DNA of 12,682 bases from Planctomycetota bacterium (GTDB lineage Bacteria > Planctomycetota > UBA8742 > SKZP01 > JAIOTL01). The notes beneath the pieces are model-generated. The model was not told the origin of the DNA. It searched no databases and saw only the letters and a list, made by a program, of their open reading frames with translations. A program made the translations under genes and the position numbers. This document shows positions 7,610 through 12,682 of the stretch, in pieces. Location: positions 1 through 12,682 of the forward strand of contig JAIOTL010000370.1 in assembly GCA_021106775.1 (NCBI GenBank), given 5' to 3'. How positions within the stretch are numbered: position 1 is the first letter of the stretch; every line of letters begins with the position of its first letter.

Positions 7610-7920
7610 CCTTATATTTTTAATATATTAATTATTCTACTTTTATTTCCTTACTAATATTGTTTTCATTATTCCTTTATATTAATAATATCTTTATATT
7701 TATTATTGTTTTTCTGATAATATATATTTTGCCTTTCTTTATCATATATTTTATTAATCGTATATTTATATAAGAATAATATTACATAATTATTTGTTAT
7801 AATGTATCTATTCTTTCTGATAATATTTATTATCTTTCTTATTATCATATACTTTCTATTTATTATACTTTATATATTATATTTTATATATTGCTTCTTA
7901 TTACTTATAAAGTATATTAC
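7610..7920. other. T-rich, G-poor low-complexity tract downstream of the TrmJ-like gene
   Basis: This stretch of about 310 bases is almost entirely A and T. The plus strand is biased to T, and C is about twice as frequent as G. It contains many short TTATATT/TTATTAT-like words and a 13-base word, TTTCTGATAATAT, near 7712 and again near 7816. No regular repeat period, open frame or tRNA-like fold was seen. It separates the end of the TrmJ-like gene from the frameshifted remnant. A second tract of the same character lies upstream of hutU. Confidence 0.75.
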
Positions 7921-7929
7921 GTAAACAAT

Positions 7930-7949
7930 AAGTGCATATTTTAGCACTT
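7930..7949 (-). terminator. Weak hairpin downstream of the frameshifted remnant
   Basis: AAGTGC (7930-7935) and GCACTT (7944-7949) form a perfect six-base stem with an eight-base loop. Read on the minus strand it lies about 115 bases after the remnant gene and is followed by ATTGTTT. It could end minus-strand transcripts, but the stem is AT-rich and the T run is interrupted. Confidence 0.25.
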
Positions 7950-8064
7950 CCGATAATACCCCTTATGGGTAAAAGAGAGAATTGATAATCATTCTTCACA
8001 CCCATTAAACACCATTTTTCCACATTTTGAAGCATAACAAACTCATATAACCCATAAAATATTT

Positions 8065-8419
8065 TCAAAAACAGTGTTTATTAACGTGTAAACTCTGATT
8101 ATTCAATATATTCAGCATCTCATTCAAATTTTGTATTTTAACCAGCGATTTCATAATAAATGCTTCACCAATTTCAGGTTTCCCATTCCATCGTACTGCG
8201 TTGTTTCCACTGCACACGGTATGAAAAGAACTGGTTTGAAATAGTCTGTATGTATGCGGGACATAGCTTTGATTAATTGCTGAGCTGAATCCGAAAAATG
8301 AATGAATTTACTGCATCCAATGAATTGAAATTTCGAAACCGATTTACAGGTTTTGTATTCGCAGAAAGAGAATTATAGAGTGGTATGACAATTACAGTGT
8401 CCACCAAGCACCTATTCAT
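8065..8419 (-). pseudogene. Frameshifted remnant of a small unknown gene (about 119 codons)
   Basis: Three minus-strand frames in succession look protein-like, each ending just after the next becomes good. The first opens with ATG at 8419-8417, has AGGA seven bases before it, and reads MNRCLVDTVIVIPLYNS onward to TAA at 8275-8273. The second continues as SDSAQQLIKAMSRIHTDYF and KPVLFIPCAVETTQYDGMG to TGA at 8153-8151. The third gives KPEIGEAFIMKSLVKIQNLN and runs to TGA at 8067-8065. Adding one base near the T5 run (8294-8298) and one near GGGAAACC (8177-8184) joins all three into a single protein. Both lesions are single-base losses in homopolymers, so sequencing error in an intact gene is an alternative. 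I do not recognise the family. It lies downstream of hutU on the same strand. Confidence 0.6.
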
Positions 8420-8461
8420 CAGCATTTCCTATCATATGCCCTAAAACGCCCAGAATTGCCC

Positions 8462-8489
8462 TTAAAATTAATAATTATTAAAATTAATA
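8462..8489. repeat. 12-base direct repeat, AT-rich
   Basis: TTAAAATTAATA occurs at 8462-8473 and again at 8478-8489, 16 bases start to start. It is just upstream of the frameshifted remnant's start. In such AT-rich sequence it may be chance. Confidence 0.4.
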
Positions 8490-8561
8490 TAAACACATTC
8501 TCATACTTTATAAATTAAATTTTACACCCATTTCTGACGCCAGTAGTTTTTATACTTTATA

Positions 8562-8578
8562 ACTTATAATTTATAAGT
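8562..8578. repeat. Perfect 8-base inverted repeat downstream of hutU
   Basis: ACTTATAA (8562-8569) and TTATAAGT (8571-8578) are exact complements around a single T. The loop is too small for an RNA hairpin unless inner pairs open, so a DNA-binding dyad is more likely than a terminator. It lies about 60 bases past the hutU stop. Confidence 0.5.
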
Positions 8579-8636
8579 GTGCATTCGTATGACTTTTGTC
8601 CTTATATTATTGGGAATTATAGCATTCTATTCCAAT

Positions 8637-10325
8637 TTACGCATCTTTGGGCATCGGGATATTGACGCCCTTGTCTTTGGCGCATTTTATCGCTTTTTCG
8701 TAGCCAGCATCAACATGACGCATGATGCCCGTACCAGGATCATTGGTCAGCACGAGTTTCAGACGTTTTTCCATCATTTCACTACCATCAGCCACAATAA
8801 CCTGACCGGCATGAAGCGAATATCCGATGCCAACACCGCCGCCATGATGATACGAAACCCAGCTTGCGCCTGAAACAGCGTTCAACGCAAAATTCAACAG
8901 AGGCCAATCAGCAATCGCATCCGAGCCATCTTTCATCGCTTCGGTCTCACGATTCGGCGATGCGACACTTCCGCAGTCCAGATGGTCACGCCCGATAACA
9001 ATCGGTGCCTTCACTTTCCCTTCGCGCACGAGTCTGTTGAACATCAGACCTGCTTTATCGCGCTCACCGTATCCCAGCCAGCAAATTCGCGTCGGAAGCC
9101 CCATGAATTCAACACGTTCGCGCGCCATTGTCAGCCAGCGTTTCAGATGAGTTTTCTCCGGGAAAAGCTTCATCAATTCTTCATCAATCGTGTAAATGTC
9201 CTGCGGATCTCCCGAAAGTGCTGCCCACCGGAAAGGTCCCTGACCTTCGCAGAATAAATCACGAATGTACGCAGGCGAAAATCCAGGATATTTCCAAGTT
9301 CCATCCTCGTTTCGCGCTTCTGCCTCTGTCAAGAATCCGCCAGCAACCGCATTCCCACGAAGATTGTTGCCATAATCAAAAGTTTCCGAACCACGCTCTT
9401 GAATTTGAATCATGAGTCGGACATGCTCCGCCATGCTCCCAAACGAAAGCTTTTTGTATTCCTCTGGGTTCTCTGTTCTTAATTTTAACGCATCATTGTA
9501 AGCGATGTCCGCGGGGACGTAACCGTTTAGCGGGTCATGAGCGGAAGTTTGGTCGGTCAGGAATTCCGGCACGATTTCGCGTTTTACCAGTTCGCGGAGT
9601 AAATCTATGATATTTCCCACCCAGCAAATACTTTTCGCAACACCTTTTTCCTTGTACTCAAGCGCGCGATTGATAGCTTTTTCGAGGTCATACTCAATTT
9701 CATCAAGATATTTTTTACTCAAACGCTTCTGAATCCTTGCTTCATCAACCTCCGCAGACAAATAAGTCGCATTGTTCATCGTCGCTGCCAAAGGTTGTGC
9801 GCCTGACATTCCGCCGCATCCGCCGCTAACCACCAGCGTACCGCGCATATCTTCGAGTCCGTATCTGATTCGTGCTGCTGCTGCGAAAGTTTCGTACGTC
9901 CCTTGCAGGATGCCCTGCGTACCGATGTAAATCCAGCTTCCCGCCGTCATCTGCCCGTACATCATCAGACCTTTGCGCTCCAGCTCGTTGAAATATTCCC
10001 AGTTTGCCCAATGTGGCACGAGGTTTGAGTTTGCGATGATAACGCGCGGTGCGTATTCGGTAGTTTTGAACACGCCGACGGGTTTGCCTGACTGCACCAG
10101 TAATGTTTCATCGTTCTCAAGCATTTTTAGGGTTTTAATTATTGTGTCATAACATTCCCAATTCCGCGCAGCTTTTCCCGTTCCGCCGTAAACGATGAGA
10201 TTATCAGGGTCCTCAGCATTGTCTCTGTCGAGGTTGTTCATGAGCATGCGCATCGCAGCCTCTTGCTGCCAGCCCTTGCACGATATCTCAGTTCCCGTCG
10301 GTGCCTTTATGTTTCTCTTTTCCAT
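8637..10325 (-). CDS. hutU: Urocanate hydratase (urocanase)
   Basis: Urocanase converts urocanate to imidazolonepropionate, the second step of histidine degradation, using tightly bound NAD+ as an electrophile in the cytoplasm. The 562-residue product has the normal family length. Conserved signatures include [11 protein letters not shown] (46-56), the glycine-rich NAD-binding [12 protein letters not shown] (167-178), [10 protein letters not shown] near 413-422, whose cysteine matches the family's active-site position, and [18 protein letters not shown] near 447-464. As I recall, most relatives have Ser where this one has Cys in DHLDCGS. The frame is open to an ATG at 10367, but the ATG at 10325 ([11 protein letters not shown]) has GGAG six bases upstream and fits the family start. 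No hutH, hutI or hutG lies nearby, so the pathway genes must be elsewhere if the pathway is complete. A promoter directly upstream suggests a single-gene unit. Confidence 0.97.
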   Translation of the reverse strand: MEKRNIKAPTGTEISCKGWQQEAAMRMLMNNLDRDNAEDPDNLIVYGGTGKAARNWECYDTIIKTLKMLENDETLLVQSGKPVGVFKTTEYAPRVIIANSNLVPHWANWEYFNELERKGLMMYGQMTAGSWIYIGTQGILQGTYETFAAAARIRYGLEDMRGTLVVSGGCGGMSGAQPLAATMNNATYLSAEVDEARIQKRLSKKYLDEIEYDLEKAINRALEYKEKGVAKSICWVGNIIDLLRELVKREIVPEFLTDQTSAHDPLNGYVPADIAYNDALKLRTENPEEYKKLSFGSMAEHVRLMIQIQERGSETFDYGNNLRGNAVAGGFLTEAEARNEDGTWKYPGFSPAYIRDLFCEGQGPFRWAALSGDPQDIYTIDEELMKLFPEKTHLKRWLTMARERVEFMGLPTRICWLGYGERDKAGLMFNRLVREGKVKAPIVIGRDHLDCGSVASPNRETEAMKDGSDAIADWPLLNFALNAVSGASWVSYHHGGGVGIGYSLHAGQVIVADGSEMMEKRLKLVLTNDPGTGIMRHVDAGYEKAIKCAKDKGVNIPMPKDA

Positions 10326-10352
10326 AGCATTCTCCAAAAGTTTTATTACATT

Positions 10353-10380
10353 CTTATATAATTTCATCCATGATTTTCAA
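10353..10380 (-). promoter_or_regulatory. Sigma70-like hutU promoter
   Basis: On the minus strand TTGAAA (10380-10375) and TATAAG (10358-10353) lie 16 bases apart, a good match to -35 and -10 boxes. Transcription would start near 10346, leaving about 20 bases of leader with the GGAG ribosome site. The sequence just upstream is strongly A-rich on this strand, like an UP element. Confidence 0.5.
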
Positions 10381-10620
10381 TTTTTTCCAAATCACATTTT
10401 TAAAAATTCATATAAGTATTTCATCGCAGTATACATGTCTTATATATCTTTTATACTTCATTACTATATTTCCTCTTTATTTCTCATAATAATATTTATC
10501 ATTATATTTTTACTTCCTACAGTTTTATTTACGTTCTTATAATGTTTATATTCTTATTACGATATTGTTCTTATATTATTTACAGTCTTGTTGTATTTAT
10601 ATTCTAATTACTTCTTTTGA
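10381..10620. other. Second T-rich, G-poor tract, upstream of hutU
   Basis: About 240 bases with the same character as 7610-7920: nearly all A and T, a T-biased plus strand, with C more frequent than G. Words such as TTCTTATTA, TTATATT and TAATATTTATCATT recur without a fixed period. No ribosome site with an open frame was found on either strand. For hutU this places a long A-rich stretch upstream of the -35 box. Confidence 0.7.
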
Positions 10621-10827
10621 AGTTTTCTATGTTCCTAAAAACGCAAAAAAAGCTCATTGAAGTGAATTTACGCAAATTTTTCGCAAATTTTCGGAATGAT
10701 CTACATATTTCGTTGGGAGTTATAAATACCACCTAAAATCAATGCATTCTCACTCTTTCATTCGCAAGTAGTCACTATAAAACATTAATTGTCATAGCAA
10801 TGGTCATCACAAATTTACTCTGACTTT
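10621..10827. other. Non-coding spacer with an 11-base tandem repeat
   Basis: This less AT-extreme spacer follows the 68-residue gene. CGCAAATTTT occurs at 10671-10680 and 10682-10691, a tandem repeat with an 11-base unit, close to one helical turn. That spacing would suit a DNA-binding site. No open frame with a ribosome site and no clear terminator for the 68-residue gene were found. Confidence 0.5.
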
Positions 10828-11034
10828 TTAGTTAACTTGTTTATTCTTTTCGTATTCTGCTTTAGCAGCTCTTTCTATGATTAGATATGCCTCAATTGCA
10901 GCTTCAACATTAGTCTTAAACGCTTCTGTAACATCATTTTTTGAAATCTGTGCGTTTTCTAATGATGCAAAAGTTAACTCCTTTGCAAGAGATATTATTT
11001 GCTCAGCTTCAGCTTGTGAAATGTGTTCTAGCAT
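10828..11034 (-). CDS. Small acidic helical protein, 68 residues, unknown function
   Basis: The frame also has an ATG at 11046, but that codon runs directly into GGAGGA, the ribosome site for the ATG at 11034-11032. The later start is therefore chosen (MLEHISQAEAEQIISLAKEL). The product is alanine- and glutamate-rich and should be almost entirely alpha-helical, with heptad-like hydrophobic spacing across EAFKTNVEAAIEAYLIIERA. It ends in a charged KAEYEKNKQVN tail. There are no cysteines, signal peptide or membrane segment. A sigma70-like promoter lies just upstream and a terminator hairpin separates it from the HEPN-like pair, so it is probably transcribed alone. I do not recognise the family; a small oligomerising or regulatory protein is a guess. 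Confidence 0.7.
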   Translation of the reverse strand: MLEHISQAEAEQIISLAKELTFASLENAQISKNDVTEAFKTNVEAAIEAYLIIERAAKAEYEKNKQVN

Positions 11035-11062
11035 AACATCCTCCATGAAAAAAGTTGCAGAG

Positions 11063-11090
11063 ATTGTATCAAGTTATTGAAGTGAAACAA
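11063..11090 (-). promoter_or_regulatory. Promoter of the 68-residue gene
   Basis: On the minus strand TTGTTT (11090-11085) and TACAAT (11068-11063) lie 16 bases apart. Transcription would start near 11056, about 22 bases before the start codon. It lies directly after the terminator hairpin of the upstream unit, as expected for separate transcription. Confidence 0.4.
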
Positions 11091-11091
11091 A

Positions 11092-11120
11092 TAAAAGAAA
11101 GCAATATTGCTTTCGCAATA
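11092..11120 (-). terminator. Terminator hairpin of the HEPN-like pair, with an overlapping alternative stem
   Basis: On the minus strand GAAAGCA-ATAT-TGCTTTC (11114-11097) is a perfect seven-base stem followed by TTTTAT, an intrinsic-terminator form. It lies 21 bases after the stop of the HEPN-like gene. Just upstream, TATTGC-GAAA-GCAATA (11120-11105) can form a competing stem with a GNRA loop that shares bases with the first, so only one can form at a time. Confidence 0.6.
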
Positions 11121-11135
11121 GGAATCTCAGTTTCA

Positions 11136-11597
11136 TTAAGATAGTTCATGACGTTTCGATTGAAGTATGTTTAAAATCTTATTTCTTTTCGGGTCAGTGT
11201 TACAAAGCTTTTCAAATTCAACTAATGTTTCTGCTGTAAAGTGTATTTCATCCTCAAGTGCGGGTCTGAATTTCGTAAAATCTCTGTCTCTCCACCAATA
11301 ATCAGCATTACTTCTCCAACTGGTGAGTGTCTCATGTCTGGTTTTTAACACTTTGAATTCATTGGGCATTTTGTTGGATAGATACAATAGTATACTTGCA
11401 ACAGTTCCATGAAGCATACCTTTTTCAATTTTTCTCGATGAAAAACCAAGTTCTTCTTTAATGGTGAACAGAATTGAATACTCAAAGTAATAGAGCAGTC
11501 TGTTAAAAACCGCACGGATACCACCAGAAGGTGTTTTATTTATTATATCTTCTCTAATCTCAAGAATATCTGAAATGTCTTGTAGTATTTGTTTCAT
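11136..11597 (-). CDS. HEPN/UPF0332-like all-helical protein, second gene of a coupled pair
   Basis: The start is the ATG at 11597-11595, which shares one base with the stop codon of the upstream gene (TAATG), indicating translational coupling; the product has 153 residues. It should be nearly all alpha-helical. The order of features recalls HEPN-domain proteins of the UPF0332 type: FNRLLYYFEYSILF (31-44) in place of the usual N-R-x-Y-Y-A-x-F helix, then KGMLHGTV (59-66), and SWRSNADYWW (93-102) in place of the conserved R-x-x-A-D-Y. A last helix with EDEIHFTAETLVEFEKL follows (115-131). The R-x4-6-H ribonuclease motif of active HEPN toxins is not evident, so a catalytic role is uncertain. 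HEPN proteins commonly pair with a small partner in toxin-antitoxin or defence units. Assignment rests on pattern memory, not a profile search. Confidence 0.7.
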   Translation of the reverse strand: MKQILQDISDILEIREDIINKTPSGGIRAVFNRLLYYFEYSILFTIKEELGFSSRKIEKGMLHGTVASILLYLSNKMPNEFKVLKTRHETLTSWRSNADYWWRDRDFTKFRPALEDEIHFTAETLVEFEKLCNTDPKRNKILNILQSKRHELS

Positions 11598-11911
11598 TAC
11601 AATTTGTAAACCGAGCAAATTATGGACATTCTCTTTGTTTCATATTTCGAAATCAATTGAAATTCTTTATAGATAGAGCGAGAATCTTTATCAACAAAAA
11701 AAACTATGAAGAAATTTTTTGGAATTTCATCCGAAAATGATGTTTGAGTTACATTTATATTGAGGATATTGAAATTCTGTTTTACAAGAAAACGAAATGC
11801 TTTATAGATTTTTGGTTTAATATTTCTTTCATAGTATGTAGATTCAACATTGATAAGCTCAAGTCGAGGAAGTTTACCTGTCTTTTCTTTTGTACGTTCA
11901 AGTGTGCTCAT
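11597..11911 (-). CDS. Unrecognised 104-residue partner of the HEPN-like protein
   Basis: The ATG at 11911-11909 has GGGG about five bases upstream. The product is basic at the N-terminus (MSTLERTKEKTGKLPRLELI), with a probable helix at about residues 30-44 (NIKPKIYKAFRFLVK). Alternating strands follow (NFNILNINV, KNFFIVFFVD) and then a helix (RSIYKEFQLISKYETK). This is an alpha/beta layout of small size. The nucleotidyltransferase G-S-x-x-R-G...D-x-D signature of MNT antitoxins, the classic HEPN partner, is absent. I therefore do not call it MNT. The stop overlaps the next start by one base, so the two products are probably made in fixed proportion and may interact. An AT-rich upstream region with TATAAT at 11945-11940 (minus strand) may hold the promoter, but no clear -35 was found. 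Confidence 0.68.
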   Translation of the reverse strand: MSTLERTKEKTGKLPRLELINVESTYYERNIKPKIYKAFRFLVKQNFNILNINVTQTSFSDEIPKNFFIVFFVDKDSRSIYKEFQLISKYETKRMSIICSVYKL

Positions 11912-12015
11912 TCAATCCCCAATCTTCTCTTTTAATATAATTATAAAACATATCTCACTAAATGAAAAGATTTTTTTAACAAAAGCGTCCAATATCCCAA
12001 ATAAGTAAAGTCTTT

Positions 12016-12345
12016 TTATGCGGGTTGGAAGAGGGCGTAATCGATGTTTTGGGAGTCCTGATAAAACAGAAATTTGCCGGTTCTCACTTCAAATGAGTCG
12101 CCAACCTGAAAACCTTCGTTTTTCAATCTCTCCGCTTCGTTATCGATTTCTGACGTCTCAAAAACCAGAAACGGCACACCTTCCATGGGCGCAAAAACCA
12201 CGAAAAGCTTGCTGCCCCCAAAATTAAAGCTGAAAAATCCTTCCCATTCCTCCACAGGTTCTACGCCTGTCATCTTCCGGTACTTCTCGCAAGTTGCAGC
12301 AACATCCTGCGTATAAACCATCAACCCAAACCATTTCGTCAGCAT
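12016..12345 (-). CDS. VOC (glyoxalase/bleomycin-resistance fold) family protein, metal ligand altered
   Basis: The 109-residue product has the beta-alpha-beta-beta-beta order of one vicinal-oxygen-chelate module twice over. The first starts WFGLMVYTQDVAATCEKYRK, with the typical x-D-V-x-x-x-x-x-F/Y helix, then FFSFNFGGSKLFVVFAP. The second holds a helix EIDNEAERLKNEGF and a final hairpin KFLFYQDSQNIDYALFQ. In many VOC proteins the last hairpin reads D-P-x-G-N-x-I-E-L with a metal-binding Glu. Here it is QDSQNIDYALF, with Tyr or Ala near the Glu position, so a metal-dependent activity is doubtful and a binding role is possible. GGAGG five bases before the ATG supports the start. It follows the next VOC gene by 33 bases on the same strand, probably one operon. 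Substrate unknown. Confidence 0.85.
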   Translation of the reverse strand: MLTKWFGLMVYTQDVAATCEKYRKMTGVEPVEEWEGFFSFNFGGSKLFVVFAPMEGVPFLVFETSEIDNEAERLKNEGFQVGDSFEVRTGKFLFYQDSQNIDYALFQPA

Positions 12346-12378
12346 TTTTTCCTCCGCTATATTATAATTCGATAAACC

Positions 12379-12682
12379 TTACTGCCATTCCGTCGATTCC
12401 GGACGCTCTTTCACATAAGTAAACACTTCAATTGTATTCCCCGCTGGGTCAAGCACAGAAACGCCCCAATAAGAATCCTGCCTCCAATACGGCACATCTT
12501 TGAAAAGTTTTACACCCTCTGCATCCCGCAATTTCTCATAGGTTGCGCGGAAATCTTCCTCAGGAATAGCAATCCCCCATGATGTTGCATCAAGTTCGCC
12601 ACCTTCCCAACCCGGTTGTTGAGCAAACTTCTGAACAGGAGTAAACTTATTATCAACGCGGAAGAACATCATCTGAAAACCT
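12379..12682 (-). CDS. VOC family protein, N-terminus cut by window edge
   Basis: The reading frame continues past two adjacent ATG codons at 12672-12667 to the window edge (GFQ before MM), and no ribosome site precedes those ATGs. The true start is therefore probably outside the window. VOC domains usually run about 115-130 residues; 101 are seen here. The visible part begins in the first beta hairpin (MMFFRVDNKF), has a loop rich in Gly and Trp (QQPGWEGGELDATSW), then the second module: AIPEEDFRATYEKLRDAEGV and YWGVSVLDPAGNTIEVF. The last motif is the classic VOC ending with the metal-ligand Glu in place, unlike its neighbour. The two VOC genes may be an old tandem duplication that has diverged. 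Function could range from glyoxalase-like to drug-binding; the sequence does not decide. Confidence 0.85.
   Translation of the reverse strand, partial: GFQMMFFRVDNKFTPVQKFAQQPGWEGGELDATSWGIAIPEEDFRATYEKLRDAEGVKLFKDVPYWRQDSYWGVSVLDPAGNTIEVFTYVKERPESTEWQ

Noticed and set aside
7610..7920. CRISPR array or tandem-repeat locus in the AT-rich tract
   Set aside because: The recurring words are short, inexact and unevenly spaced, with no repeat-spacer alternation.
8577..9415. Plus-strand frames antisense to hutU
   Set aside because: hutU is unmistakable on the other strand. These are shadows without start signals.
10195..10542. Plus-strand frame of 115 codons over the hutU 5' end and the T-rich tract
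   Set aside because: The hydrophobic F/I/Y-rich translation comes from the T-rich tract, with no ribosome site. It does not indicate a membrane protein.
11597..11911. MNT-type nucleotidyltransferase antitoxin
   Set aside because: The G-S-x-x-R-G and D-x-D catalytic signature is absent, so the label is not supported even though the neighbour looks HEPN-like.

Overview
This is an AT-rich bacterial window, mostly chromosomal housekeeping genes set in unusually long, very AT-rich spacers. Genes use ATG or GTG starts with clear purine-rich Shine-Dalgarno sites and the standard code. No tRNA, rRNA, transposase, integrase or CRISPR array was recognised. The mix of acetate kinase, urocanate hydratase, GlmS, RibD and a TrmJ-like enzyme fits a heterotrophic, possibly fermentative bacterium. 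The exact phylum cannot be fixed from sequence reading alone; something in or near the Bacteroidetes/Chlorobi/Cloacimonetes group is a weak guess.

Layout, left half. A truncated small membrane-protein gene runs off the left edge (minus), with a promoter and a C8 homopolymer in its leader. Divergent from it is glmS (+), then a small CxxC/CxxC zinc-ribbon-like gene (+) and ackA (+, GTG start). An unrecognised 238-residue protein gene (minus) converges on ackA and is divergent from ribD (+). Next come a 49-residue minus-strand gene with its own terminator, and a TrmJ-like RNA 2'-O-methyltransferase gene (+).

Layout, right half. From 7605 to 8636 there is a gene-poor kilobase: a G-poor, T-rich low-complexity tract, then a minus-strand gene remnant with two single-base frameshifts (8065-8419), then AT-rich palindromes. 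hutU (minus) follows, with a recognisable promoter and a second G-poor tract upstream. All remaining genes are on the minus strand. They are a 68-residue helical protein with its own promoter, a translationally coupled two-gene unit whose second product resembles HEPN/UPF0332-like all-helical proteins, and two adjacent VOC (glyoxalase-fold) genes, the outer one cut by the right edge.

The metabolic genes do not form one pathway. GlmS feeds amino-sugar and cell-wall synthesis, AckA interconverts acetyl phosphate and acetate, RibD works in riboflavin synthesis, and HutU in histidine breakdown. Each appears to be a single-gene transcription unit away from its usual pathway partners. The least explained parts are the coupled HEPN-like pair, the frameshifted remnant, the 238-residue protein and the 49-residue gene.
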